From contig NZ_CP032229.1 in assembly GCF_004328625.1 (NCBI RefSeq), forward strand, positions 124,001 to 188,000: DNA of 64,000 nt. The letters run 5' to 3'. Below are positions 24,870-34,618 of this stretch, in pieces. The position numbers were made by a program, and so were the translations under genes. Origin of the DNA: Streptomyces seoulensis (GTDB lineage: Bacteria; Actinomycetota; Actinomycetes; Streptomycetales; Streptomycetaceae). Numbering within the stretch: the first letter of the stretch is position 1; each line of letters starts with the position of its first letter. The notes below the pieces were generated by a model, which saw only the letters and a program-made list of their open reading frames with translations, was not told where the DNA came from and did not search any database.

Positions 24870-26078
24870 TCAGCGCCGGCAGTTCCGGCTCGGGGGGTCG
24901 ACCGCCCCGGCGATGGCGCGCATGCCGTCGTCGTCGGGGTGGAGGTGGTCGCCGCTGTCCAGGTCGGGGCGCAGCCGGGCGGGGTCGCGGGGGTCGCGCA
25001 GCGCGCGGTCGACGTCGGCGACGGCGTCGAAGTCGCCGCCGGTGCGCACCTGGTGGTTGACCTCCCGGCGGACCGCCTCGGCGGCCGGGTCCCACTGGAG
25101 CCAGCCCTTGAAGGGGGCGACGGTGGCGCCGACCACGCACAGGCCCGCCGCGTGGGCCCGCTCGGTGATCTCCCGGTACCCCGCGACGATCTCGGCCGCG
25201 CTCGCGCCGTGGTGCGCCTTGAGGTCGTTGACGCCCTCGTAGAGGATCACCGTGCGCACGCCGGGCTGGGAGAGGACGTCCCGCTCCAGCCGCCGCCCGG
25301 CGCTCGGGCCGCCGTCGTCGTCGCTGAGGACCCGGTTGCCGGAGATCCCCTCGTTGGCGACGCCGGTGCCGTCCGCGCGCAGTCGCCGGGCCAGGTCGTC
25401 GGGCCAGCGCCGGTCGCGTCCGGGCGTGGACCCCCACCCGTCGGTGATGGAGTCCCCGAGCGCGACGACCGCGCCGGTACGGGGGTGCGCGGGGCGTACG
25501 GAGATGGCGTCGAGGTACCACCAGGAGCCGGTCGTCGGCGCCCAGCCGGTGTCGCCGGCGCCGCCGGGGTCGGCGTCCCGGCCGAGGTAGGAGGTGGTGA
25601 GGGCCAGTTCGTGCCCGGTGGCGGGCCCCCGGGCGTCCGGGGTGCGCAGGCTGACGGCGAGGCGGGCCCCGGCGGCGACCCGGCCGGGCAGCGGGTCGCT
25701 CCAGACGGTACCGCCCGCCGGGACGGTGACGGTGTGCTCGCCGTCGAAGGTGAGCGCCCGGTTGCTGCCGGGCTTCAGGGAGGCGCCCTCGGCCTGGAGG
25801 CCCGCGTGGGCGCCGTCGACGGTGAGCGGGCGGTCCCCGAAGGCGTTGGAGAGCCGGACGCGCAGGTCGGTCCCGCCCGCGCTGACCTTCACGATCAGCC
25901 GGTAGGCCCGGTCGGCGCCCTCTCCGACGCGCTGGGCGCTCGCGGCCCAGGTGACCACGCCGGTGCCGCGCACGGTGGCCCCGGCCGGCGGGGTGACCGC
26001 GAGAGCGGGCGTCGCCTGGCCGGCGAGGACGAGCAGCAGGACGGCGGCCGCCCGGCGCGCTCTCCCCCGGCCGCTCAC
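24870..26078 (-). CDS. Secreted SGNH/GDSL-family hydrolase
   Basis: A 402-residue secreted esterase-like protein. A signal peptide (RARRAAAVLLLVLAGQATPALA) is followed by a beta-rich N-terminal domain to about residue 190. The SGNH domain then has block I VVALGDSITDG (nucleophile Ser), block II glycine in NEGISGNR, block III YEGVNDLK (Asn) and block V SGDHLHPDDDG (Asp/His). The family cleaves acyl or carbohydrate esters, and this two-domain layout is common in Streptomyces. GTG 26078 is chosen with GAAGGAA upstream. Its end abuts the convergent zinc-finger gene. Confidence 0.85.
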   Translation of the reverse strand: MSGRGRARRAAAVLLLVLAGQATPALAVTPPAGATVRGTGVVTWAASAQRVGEGADRAYRLIVKVSAGGTDLRVRLSNAFGDRPLTVDGAHAGLQAEGASLKPGSNRALTFDGEHTVTVPAGGTVWSDPLPGRVAAGARLAVSLRTPDARGPATGHELALTTSYLGRDADPGGAGDTGWAPTTGSWWYLDAISVRPAHPRTGAVVALGDSITDGWGSTPGRDRRWPDDLARRLRADGTGVANEGISGNRVLSDDDGGPSAGRRLERDVLSQPGVRTVILYEGVNDLKAHHGASAAEIVAGYREITERAHAAGLCVVGATVAPFKGWLQWDPAAEAVRREVNHQVRTGGDFDAVADVDRALRDPRDPARLRPDLDSGDHLHPDDDGMRAIAGAVDPPSRNCRR

Positions 26079-26173
26079 CCGGCCGGTTCCTTCGTCTGGC
26101 CCATGCCTGCGATGGTCCCGCCGACGCGGGTGCCCCGCACCTCGGTACGTTCCGTGTCCGGGCGTGCACAATG

Positions 26174-26202
26174 GCCCCGCCCCGCGCGAGGCGGGACGGG
26201 GC
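26174..26202 (-). terminator. Hairpin terminator after the M4 protease gene
   Basis: A 12-base arm at 26174-26185 pairs with 26191-26202 with one mismatch that becomes a G-U wobble on the minus-strand RNA; the loop is 5 bases. It lies 21 bases past the M4 protease stop. Confidence 0.6.
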
Positions 26203-26223
26203 CCTGTCGGAGCCGGTGCTACG

Positions 26224-28020
26224 TCAGTGGTTCGCCGGGGTGTTGGCGGCCTTGACGTTGACCGCGGCCCAGGCCCGGTCGACGGTCCGGTACTCGGTGC
26301 TCGTCGCGCCGTACAGGTCCCTGGCCGCGTTCAGCGTCGCCACCCGGGCGTCGTGGAAGTCGGTGGTGGAGACCATGTAGCGGGTCAGGGCGCGGTAGAA
26401 GATCGCCGTGGCCTTGGCCCGGCCGATGCCCTTGACGGCACCGCCGTCGTAGGTCGGCGAGTCGTAGGAGACGCTGCCGATCTTCTTCTTGCCGCTGCCC
26501 TCGGCGAGGAGGTAGTACGCGTGCGAGGAGACGCCGGACCCGGCGTGCACCTCGGTGTCGTACGTGGCCTTCGACCAGTAGTCGACGGTGCCCTCCAGCC
26601 TGTCCAGGGAGGGGTGGTCGAGACGGCGCAGGAACTTCTGCGCGAGGCCCAGCTTCTCGCCGATCAGGTAGTTCGGCGGGTTCTTCGCGTTGGCGGCGAA
26701 GAACTCCACGTTGGAGCCGAAGATGTCGGCGAGGGACTCGTTGAGCGAGCCCGGTTCGCCGTACTGGTTGCCGTCGCGGTCGACGTAGGTCGGCTCCAGC
26801 TTGGCGGTGGCGTCGACCACGCCGTGGGTCAGCTCGTGACCGGTGACGTCGAGCACGACCAGCGGCTTCTTGATCATGTCGTCGCCGTCGCCGTACAGCA
26901 TGCAGCCGCACGCCGGGTCCCAGAAGGCGTTGCCGACGCCGCGGCCCCAGTGCACCATCGCGCGGGCGGCCTTGCCGTTGTTGGCGATGCCCGACCGGTT
27001 GAAGGTGCTCTTGTAGAAGTCCAGCGTCTTGGTGATGCCGTACTGGGCGTCGGCGGCCGCGCTGTTGCGGTTGCTCGTGCTGCCGTTGCCCCAGACGTTG
27101 CCGGTACCGGTGATCGCGGTACCGCTGCCGAAGGACTCGCTGTACTTGCCCTTGGCGTCCCGCGTCTCGGTGTTGTACCGGGTCGGGTCCTTGAGCTGGA
27201 AGTGGCCGCGCGAGGTCTGCGTGGTGGTCAGCGGGACGCTGCCCACGAACAGGGTCTTGCCGGTGCCCCGCGCGGTCGCCGGGTAGCCCGAGGCGCCGGA
27301 GGTGATGCCCGCGAGGAGGCTCGGCGCGCTCTGGCCGGAGGTGGCCGGGGTGACCGTCTCACCGCGCGACCGCAGCGCCTTGCGGAGCTTCGGCGAGAGG
27401 AACTCGTCCGCGTCCGGGGCGTTGCTGCGGACCTCGCCGGTGACGGCGTCCACGACGACCGTACGGGTGCCGCTCGCGCCGTCCAGGGCACTGCCGGTGA
27501 CGGTGACCCGGTAGGCGAGGGCGGTCTCGCCGTCGCGCGCGTCGACGACGAGTTCGGCGGTCCCGGCGGCACCCTCGGCGGCGTCGGCCGCCTTGGCGGC
27601 TGCCTGCCTGGGGGTGATCCGGGCGTCGGAGGCGGTGGCCTGTACGGACTGGCCGGCCGCGGTGGTCACGCCGGTGTAGGCGAGCTGCCGGTCGAGGTGG
27701 ACGACGAGGTCGCCGCCGAGCACCGGCATGCCGCTGTGGGCGCGCTGGAAGCGGACGTGACGGCCGCCCTCGGGGTCGAACATGACGTCCTGCACGCGGA
27801 GTTCGTCACCCGTGCCGACCCCGGAGGCGTCGGCGTGGGCGAGCGCGGCCGCGCGGGCCGCGTTCACCACGGGGGCGGTCCGTGCGGCGGTCCGGACGCC
27901 TTCGGCGGCCGTGTGGGCCGTCAAGGGCGCGGGGCGGGCGAAGGCCGTGCCGGCCAGGCCCGTGGCCGCCGTCGCCACCGCGACGGCGACGGCCACACTG
28001 CGTATGTGCGGTCTGCGCAC
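26224..28020 (-). CDS. Secreted M4-family (thermolysin-like) neutral metalloprotease
   Basis: A 598-residue preproprotease. A signal peptide (VAVAVAVATAATGLAGTAFA) is followed by an FTP/PepSY-type propeptide to about residue 240, then the catalytic domain. GHELTHGV near residue 401 (HExxH), GSLNESLADIFG (third zinc ligand Glu) and SGVSSHAYYLLAEG (active-site His) are all intact. DPACGCMLYGDGDD lies ahead of the zinc site as in thermolysins. GTG 28020 starts translation with GAAGGA ten bases upstream. The product should be an extracellular general protease. Confidence 0.93.
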   Translation of the reverse strand: MRRPHIRSVAVAVAVATAATGLAGTAFARPAPLTAHTAAEGVRTAARTAPVVNAARAAALAHADASGVGTGDELRVQDVMFDPEGGRHVRFQRAHSGMPVLGGDLVVHLDRQLAYTGVTTAAGQSVQATASDARITPRQAAAKAADAAEGAAGTAELVVDARDGETALAYRVTVTGSALDGASGTRTVVVDAVTGEVRSNAPDADEFLSPKLRKALRSRGETVTPATSGQSAPSLLAGITSGASGYPATARGTGKTLFVGSVPLTTTQTSRGHFQLKDPTRYNTETRDAKGKYSESFGSGTAITGTGNVWGNGSTSNRNSAAADAQYGITKTLDFYKSTFNRSGIANNGKAARAMVHWGRGVGNAFWDPACGCMLYGDGDDMIKKPLVVLDVTGHELTHGVVDATAKLEPTYVDRDGNQYGEPGSLNESLADIFGSNVEFFAANAKNPPNYLIGEKLGLAQKFLRRLDHPSLDRLEGTVDYWSKATYDTEVHAGSGVSSHAYYLLAEGSGKKKIGSVSYDSPTYDGGAVKGIGRAKATAIFYRALTRYMVSTTDFHDARVATLNAARDLYGATSTEYRTVDRAWAAVNVKAANTPANH

Positions 28021-29549
<1,529 letters not shown>

Positions 29550-29621
29550 ACTCCCCGTCCCGGACGGCCCGTCAGGCCCGTGATCTTGGCGGAACCGGTC
29601 CGTCCGGGACACCATGCGCTC

Positions 29622-30299
29622 ATGAAGGGTGACCTCTTTTCCAGTGAGCACATGGTCCGTCCGGCGGTAGAGCCGGGAATGGCGATAGAGAACGGCAAAT
29701 GCGTCAGGTACACGGTGGACGGTGAGATGCTCGCCCGCCAGGGCGCGATGATCGCCCACCGTGGCAGCCTCCAGTTCGAGCGCAAGGGCCAGGGCGTGGG
29801 CGGCATGCTCAAGCGCGCGGTGACCGGCGAGGGGCTGCCGCTGATGTCGGTGCGCGGGCGGGGCGAGGCGTGGTTCGCGCACGAGGCGCAGAACTGTTTC
29901 ATCGTCGAGGTCGAGCCCGGCGACCAGTTCACCGTCAACGGCCGCAACGTGCTGTGTTTCGACGCCTCGCTGTCCTACGAGATCAAGACGGTGAAGGGCT
30001 CCGGCATCGCCGGTGGCGGCCTGTTCAACAGCGTGTTCAGCGGGCACGGCCGGCTCGGCCTGATCTGCGAGGGCAACCCGCTGGTGATCCCGGTGTCCGA
30101 GCAGGCGCCGGTGTACGTCGACACGGACGCGGTGGTCGGCTGGACCGCGAACCTGCGCACCTCGCTGCACCGCTCGCAGTCCATCGGCTCGATGCTGCGG
30201 GGCGGTTCGGGCGAAGCCGTCCAGCTCATGCTCCAGGGCGAGGGCGTCGTGGTGGTCCGGCCCAGCGAGGCGACCCCGCAGAGGCCCCAACAGCACTGA
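29622..30299 (+). CDS. AIM24-family protein
   Basis: A 225-residue beta-rich protein of the AIM24 (TIGR00266-like) family. Characteristic pieces are GEMLARQGAMIAHRGSLQFERKG, GGMLKRAVTGEGLPLMSVRGRGEAWFAHEAQNCFIVE, GGGLFNSVFSGHG and SIGSMLRGGSGEAVQL. The biochemical role is unknown; the yeast relative supports mitochondrial membrane organisation. ATG 29622 lacks a good ribosome binding site, so a leaderless or short-leader mRNA is possible. A 9-bp inverted repeat (30306-30314 with 30351-30359) follows the gene and may help end transcription. Confidence 0.85.
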   Translation: MKGDLFSSEHMVRPAVEPGMAIENGKCVRYTVDGEMLARQGAMIAHRGSLQFERKGQGVGGMLKRAVTGEGLPLMSVRGRGEAWFAHEAQNCFIVEVEPGDQFTVNGRNVLCFDASLSYEIKTVKGSGIAGGGLFNSVFSGHGRLGLICEGNPLVIPVSEQAPVYVDTDAVVGWTANLRTSLHRSQSIGSMLRGGSGEAVQLMLQGEGVVVVRPSEATPQRPQQH

Positions 30300-30434
30300 T
30301 CCCGTACGGGGGTTCCCCGCGCCACCCGGAGTGATCCGCGTCGCACGGGCAACCCCCGTCGCCGTACCCGCGTCTTGCCCCACGACCGACCACGCCCCGC
30401 CTCCCCCGGTGGACCGGGGCGTTCGCCCGCATGC

Positions 30435-30464
30435 TATACGCGACGCGTATACACGTGGTGTATA
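30435..30464. promoter_or_regulatory. Two overlapping palindromes upstream of the TPR/prenyl-synthase operon
   Basis: TATACGCGACGCGTATA (30435-30451) and TATACACGTGGTGTATA (30448-30464) are each perfect 7-bp-arm palindromes sharing four bases, which gives three evenly spaced TATA-type half-sites 13 bases apart. The block ends 11 bases before the start codon, immediately before the ribosome binding site. This suggests a dimeric repressor binding twice over the promoter or start. The regulator is unknown. Confidence 0.65.
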
Positions 30465-30475
30465 GAAAGGTTCAC

Positions 30476-31516
30476 ATGTACGGCAAGGCTTTCGCCCCGG
30501 AGTACCAGGGCGCCCTGACCACCCTGTCCGTCAATTCCTCGCTGACCGAGGTGCTCGCCGAGGGCCTGGAGCGGCTGCGCGAGGCCGAGCGGGCCGGGAG
30601 CCCCGCCGAGGTGGCCCGCTGCGGTCTCGCGGTGGCCGAGGCGCACCGCCGGCTCGGCGACACGGCGGAGGCCGACCGCGCGTGGAAGGCGAGTTACCGC
30701 GCGGCCCGTACGGCCCAGGACACCGGGGCGATGGCGTGGGCGCTGTGGAGCGGGGGCACGCTGGCCCGGCAGCGCGGGGCGTTCCCGCTGGCCTGGCGGC
30801 TGCTGGGGCTGGCCGCCGAACTCGGCGAGCGCGGCGGCGACATCGTGGTCCGGGGCTACTCGCTGGCCGGGCTCGCGGAGACCGGCCGCATCCAGGGCGA
30901 CTACGCGGCGGTCGGCCGGCTGCACGAACAGCTGCTCGCCGAGGCCCGCAGGCGCGGCGAGGCCCGGCACACGGTGTGGGCGCTGGAGGGCATCGCCCAG
31001 ATGCACCGCAACACCGGCGACTTCGGGCGGGCGTACGCGCTGTTCGAGGAGGCGGCGGAGATAGCCGAACGCGCCGACGACCGGCGCGGACACGCCTGGG
31101 CGCTGCGCGGGCTCGCGGACATCCTCTCGGCGCGCGACGGGGACACCGGCCGGGCGCTGGAGCTGCTGTCGCGGGCGGAGGAGACCTGCCGGACGATGAA
31201 CCTGTCCAGCGCGCTCGCCTACAACCACAAGATGCGCGGCAACGTCCTGTACCGCGCCGGGCGTTACGAGGAGGCGCGGGACCTGTACGGACTGGCGCTC
31301 TCGGAGTTCCGCACGATGGACGAACCCCGTGGCGAGGCGCTGTCCCGGCTCGGGCTGGCCAAGTCGCTGGCCCGGCTCGGCCGGGACCCTCAGGAGACGG
31401 CGGCCGAACTGGTCGATCTGGCGGCGGTGTTGGAGCGTGCGGGGCTGCGGCACACGCGGGAGATGGTGGCGCGGGCGCAGGCCGAGTTCGTGCCCGAGAC
31501 GGAGGGCGCCCGGTGA
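30476..31516 (+). CDS. Tetratricopeptide-repeat protein
   Basis: A 346-residue all-helical protein made of about seven TPR-like repeats (such as GFGRAYALFEEAAEIAERADDRRGHAWALRGLADIL and YRAGRYEEARDLYGLALSEFRTMDEPRGEALSRLGLAKSLARLG). There is no DNA-binding or catalytic domain, no signal peptide and no membrane segment. ATG 30476 is chosen for AAAGG five bases upstream; an ATG at 30431 would lie before the palindromes. The polyprenyl synthase start overlaps its stop, so the two are translationally coupled. It may act as a scaffold for that enzyme. Confidence 0.8.
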   Translation: MYGKAFAPEYQGALTTLSVNSSLTEVLAEGLERLREAERAGSPAEVARCGLAVAEAHRRLGDTAEADRAWKASYRAARTAQDTGAMAWALWSGGTLARQRGAFPLAWRLLGLAAELGERGGDIVVRGYSLAGLAETGRIQGDYAAVGRLHEQLLAEARRRGEARHTVWALEGIAQMHRNTGDFGRAYALFEEAAEIAERADDRRGHAWALRGLADILSARDGDTGRALELLSRAEETCRTMNLSSALAYNHKMRGNVLYRAGRYEEARDLYGLALSEFRTMDEPRGEALSRLGLAKSLARLGRDPQETAAELVDLAAVLERAGLRHTREMVARAQAEFVPETEGAR

Positions 31517-32511
31517 CGGCGGTGTTCCGCGCGGAGCGGATCTCGGCTCCTCAAGTCCTGGTCGAGACACGTGACTTGGTGCGGCCTGCGTTGCAGGAGG
31601 CGGTCGCCGGGCTGCATCCGTGGCTGGCCGAGATGGCCGCGTACTCCTTCGGCTGGCGCGAGGGCGCGGAGGCGGGCGGCAAGGGGGTGCGGCAGGCGCT
31701 GACGGTGCTCGGGGCGCGGGCGGCCGGTGCGGACGCCGGGGCGGGGGTGCCGGGCGCGGTCGCGGTGGAGCTGGTGCACGCCTTCTCGCTGCTGCACGAC
31801 GACATCATGGACGGCGACGCCACCCGGCGCGGCCGCCCCGCGCTGTGGAAGGCGTACGGCACGGGTCCCGCCGTCCTCGCCGGGGACGCCCTGTTCGCGT
31901 TGGCCGTCGGCGTCCTGGCCGATGTGCCCGGCGGGGTGCGGCTGCTCTCGGGCGCGCTGGCCGACGTGCTGCGGGGGCAGGCCGACGACCTGCTGTTCAC
32001 CTCCCGCCCGTGGACCGGCCCGGAGGCGGTGACGCCCGAGGAGTACCGGGTGATGGCGGAGGGCAAGACGGGGGCGCTGCTGGGCTGTTCGCTCGCGCTC
32101 GGCGCGCTGCTGGGCGGGGCGCCGCGTCCGGTCGTCGCCGCGCTGGACCGGGCCGGACGGCACGCGGGGGTCGCCTTCCAGCTCGCGGACGACGTGCTGG
32201 GCATCTGGGGCCGCCCGGAGGTCACCGGCAAGCCGGTGGGCGGTGACCTGCGCGAGGGCAAGAGGACGTATCCGGTGCTGGCCGCGCTCGCCGCCCCCGA
32301 GGGCGCCCGTCTGCCGGGCCTGCTCCGCCGGCAGCGTACGGCTCAGGCGGCGGCGCTGATCGAGGCGGCGGGCGGCCGGGACGCGGCCCTGACGGAGGCT
32401 CGTGCGCACATGGCCGCCGCCCGTACGCTGCTCGACGGGCTGCCGCTGGAGCCGGGCGCGGCGGCCGAGCTGGGCGCCCTGCTGGACGCGCTGGCGGACC
32501 GGGAACGCTGA
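31513..32511 (+). CDS. Polyprenyl synthetase (trans-isoprenyl diphosphate synthase)
   Basis: A 332-residue all-helical prenyl chain-elongating enzyme. The first aspartate-rich motif is LLHDDIMDGDATRRGRP near residue 95, and the second is FQLADDVLGIWG near 222, where the usual final aspartate is replaced. GKGVRQALTVLGARA is the substrate-binding N-terminal motif and GDLREGKRTYPVL the downstream lysine motif. Residues before the first motif (ELVHAFSLL) lack bulky aromatics at the -4/-5 positions, so chain length C15-C20 or longer is open. GTG 31513 overlaps the TPR stop. No terpene cyclase gene is in the window. Confidence 0.88.
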   Translation: MTAVFRAERISAPQVLVETRDLVRPALQEAVAGLHPWLAEMAAYSFGWREGAEAGGKGVRQALTVLGARAAGADAGAGVPGAVAVELVHAFSLLHDDIMDGDATRRGRPALWKAYGTGPAVLAGDALFALAVGVLADVPGGVRLLSGALADVLRGQADDLLFTSRPWTGPEAVTPEEYRVMAEGKTGALLGCSLALGALLGGAPRPVVAALDRAGRHAGVAFQLADDVLGIWGRPEVTGKPVGGDLREGKRTYPVLAALAAPEGARLPGLLRRQRTAQAAALIEAAGGRDAALTEARAHMAAARTLLDGLPLEPGAAAELGALLDALADRER

Positions 32512-32559
32512 GCGGGCCGGGAACGCCGAGCGGGCGGGTACCGGCGGCGGCCAAACATC

Positions 32560-32579
32560 GCCTATCGGGCCATATAGGC
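32560..32579. promoter_or_regulatory. Palindrome upstream of the hypothetical gene at 32644
   Basis: GCCTAT at 32560-32565 repeats inverted at 32574-32579 with eight bases between. It overlaps an AT-rich CATATAGGCT stretch usable as a -10 region. A candidate operator/promoter only. Confidence 0.35.
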
Positions 32580-32643
32580 TGCCCTCGGCGCCCGGCCGGC
32601 CGGGTGACCGCCCCATCGAGTCCCCGTACGCAGGAGAGCATCC

Positions 32644-33678
32644 GTGACCCTGGCCATCGACCCCTCCGAGAGCACCGCCGACGCCCCGGCGCCCCTGTCC
32701 GACCTCGTGGCGCGTGACGCCCGCGAGTTCGGGGTGTACGCGCGCACCGGCGGCTGGGCCTTCGCGCTGATGGTGGCGCGCAGTGTGCGGCCGGGCGGGC
32801 AGGCGGCCGGGGAGACGCCCAAGGTGTCCGCGAAGGAGTTCGCGGAGCTGGCGGGGTGCTCCCCGGAGCGGGTCATGCGCTACTACCGGGCCTGGGACCG
32901 GGCCGCCGACGACGGCCTGGTCCCGCAGTTCGAGACGCTCCAGCCGGGCCAGGAGGTGCAACTCCCGGACTCGGACGTCTGGTTGAGCTACTACTCCGCC
33001 CGCAGCAGCGCCACGTCCGAGCGCGGCACGGCCATCGCGGAGGCCGCCGAGGCCGAGGGCATCCGTCCCACCAAGGCACTGGAGGTGGCCGAGAACCCGA
33101 CCGCGCTGCGCGCCGCCATCCTGGCCGACCCCTCCACCGCCCGCGCGGCCCGCTCCGCCCTGCTGGACCGGATCAAGGAGGACCCGGAACTCCAGGCCGA
33201 GCTGGCGCGGGACGTGGTGCGCACCGACGACCTGAAGAAGGCCGTCGCCACCGAGAGCCGCGCCGCCGACAAGATCGGCTACGTCCGGCAGATCGCCGAG
33301 TCCGGGCAGATCAGGACCCCCGCCGGGCAGACCGTCGACGCCCCCGCCGAACTGCGCGAGGAGGCCGAGCGCCATCTGTCGCTGATCGAGGAGCTGGACG
33401 ACGACGAGGACACCGGCGAGTGGGCGGTGGAGGCGTACGACACGCTGAAGACGCTGGTCGCCGACACCGTCGAAGCCGACCCCGAACTCCGGGTGCAGGA
33501 GCGGCGGACCAGGTTCTACGGCAGCCTGCAGAAGGCGACCCGCGCCTTCGAGGAGCTGACCTTCGACGACGCCCAGGACTTCTACGAGGACGACATGGTC
33601 CGGCGCCTGGAGGAGTTGCAGCAGGCGATCGGCTCCTGCCTCACCGCGCTCCGCGGCGCCGTGGGCGACAAGCCCTAG
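32644..33678 (+). CDS. Hypothetical protein with helix-turn-helix-like segment (344 aa)
   Basis: I do not recognise a named family. The protein is soluble, helical and acidic. Residues about 60-85 (VSAKEFAELAGCSPERVMRYYRAWDRAA) resemble a helix-turn-helix, and the middle has ParB-like spacing of short helices (AEAEGIRPTKALEVAENPTALRAAIL). The C-terminal half is a long charged helical region. GTG 32644 is preceded by CAGGAGAGC. Its TAG stop at 33676-33678 lies in the outermost bases of the MITE-like inverted repeat, so the original 3' end may have been truncated or replaced by insertion. Confidence 0.65.
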   Translation: MTLAIDPSESTADAPAPLSDLVARDAREFGVYARTGGWAFALMVARSVRPGGQAAGETPKVSAKEFAELAGCSPERVMRYYRAWDRAADDGLVPQFETLQPGQEVQLPDSDVWLSYYSARSSATSERGTAIAEAAEAEGIRPTKALEVAENPTALRAAILADPSTARAARSALLDRIKEDPELQAELARDVVRTDDLKKAVATESRAADKIGYVRQIAESGQIRTPAGQTVDAPAELREEAERHLSLIEELDDDEDTGEWAVEAYDTLKTLVADTVEADPELRVQERRTRFYGSLQKATRAFEELTFDDAQDFYEDDMVRRLEELQQAIGSCLTALRGAVGDKP

Positions 33679-33857
33679 GTCGTGTCCGGAAAGTGGCGCC
33701 GTCTGCCCGGAGGGCAGGGCTCGCGGCGTCTGGTGCGTGCGCTCGCAAGGCGGAGGGTCGTCCTCGTACTGGGCGTACGAGGGCGATCCCGACAACGCCG
33801 CGAGGGCGCGTGCCAGGCGTCGCGAGCCAGGCGGGACTTTCCGGACACGGCCTAGGG
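33673..33857. mobile_element. MITE-like 185-bp inverted-repeat element
   Basis: The ends form a 22-bp inverted repeat (CCCTAGGTCGTGTCCGGAAAGT at 33673-33694 and its complement at 33836-33857) with a single mismatch. Internal parts continue to match imperfectly (GGCTCGCGGCGTCTGG against CCAGGCGTCGCGAGCC), so the whole element can fold into a long hairpin. CTAG occurs at both edges, compatible with the YTAR-type target duplication of IS5-group transposases. It has no coding capacity. It is probably a non-autonomous relic mobilised in trans, and may now act as a terminator for the upstream gene. Confidence 0.75.
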
Positions 33858-33883
33858 GGGTGTCTTGTCGATCGCGCGGGGCT

Positions 33884-33899
33884 TGAGTACCGGTACTCA
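33884..33899. promoter_or_regulatory. 16-bp perfect palindrome upstream of the DUF2238 gene
   Basis: TGAGTACCGGTACTCA at 33884-33899 is a perfect palindrome 66 bases before the chosen start at 33965. It is a likely regulator binding site; the cognate protein is unknown. Confidence 0.5.
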
Positions 33900-33964
33900 T
33901 GTCCCCGCGCGCCGGGCGGCCGCACGATGGGGCGACCGACATCGTCCAGCCTCTGGAGCCCGCC

Positions 33965-34618
33965 GTGACCGCAGTCCACCCCGACCTGCCGGGCGCCCGC
34001 CGCACGGTGCCGCCCGTCGTGTTCGCCGGCGTGGCCGCCGTGGGCCTGGCCGTCTCCGCGTGGGGCGCGCGGGACCGTACGACGTGGTTCCTGGAGACCT
34101 TCTGGGTGCTGATCGGGCTGCCCCTGGTGGTGCTGCTCCGGCGGCGCTTCCCGCTCACCGGACTGCTGTGCGGTCTGCTCGCCGCGCACGCGCTGGTGCT
34201 GGCGGTCGGCGGCCACTACACGTACGCGCAGGTCCCGGCGGGCGACTGGGTGCGGGACACCCTGCACCTGAGTCGCAATCCGTACGACCGGTTCGGGCAT
34301 CTGATGCAGGGCTTCGTCCCGGCGATCCTGGTACGGGAGCTGCTCAGCCGTACCTCACCGCTGCGCGGCAGCCGCTGGCTGGCCCCGCTGACGGTCTGCG
34401 CCTGCCTCGCCTTCAGCGCCTGCTTCGAGCTGCTGGAGTGGCTGGCCGCCGTGATCGGCGGGCACGGAGCGGACGCCTTCCTCGCGACCCAGGGCGATGT
34501 GTGGGACACCCAATGGGACATGTTCTGCGCCCTGATCGGCTCCGTGCTCTCCCTGCTGCTGCTCAGCCGGGTCCACGACCGTTCGATGGCGGCCCTCGCG
34601 GCCCGGACCGCGCGCTAG
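33965..34618 (+). CDS. DUF2238 (YjdF-type) integral membrane protein
   Basis: A 217-residue protein with about six hydrophobic helices. Between them lies the family signature NPYDRFGHLMQGFVPAILVRELL, and later the conserved ACFELLEWLAAVIGG and QGDVWDTQWDMFCALIGS segments. The function of the family is not established. GTG 33965 is preferred because TGGAG lies seven bases upstream; ATG 33899 is in frame but falls on the palindrome. It ends with a four-base tail-to-tail overlap with the next gene. Confidence 0.78.
   Translation: MTAVHPDLPGARRTVPPVVFAGVAAVGLAVSAWGARDRTTWFLETFWVLIGLPLVVLLRRRFPLTGLLCGLLAAHALVLAVGGHYTYAQVPAGDWVRDTLHLSRNPYDRFGHLMQGFVPAILVRELLSRTSPLRGSRWLAPLTVCACLAFSACFELLEWLAAVIGGHGADAFLATQGDVWDTQWDMFCALIGSVLSLLLLSRVHDRSMAALAARTAR

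Noticed and set aside
24864..24879. CCGGCG-TCAG-CGCCGG hairpin at the end of the zinc-finger gene
   Set aside because: Only 6 bp without a T run, overlapping the convergent gene stop; too weak to call a terminator.
30476..32511. A terpenoid biosynthetic cluster around the polyprenyl synthase
   Set aside because: No terpene cyclase, P450 or prenyltransferase gene lies nearby.
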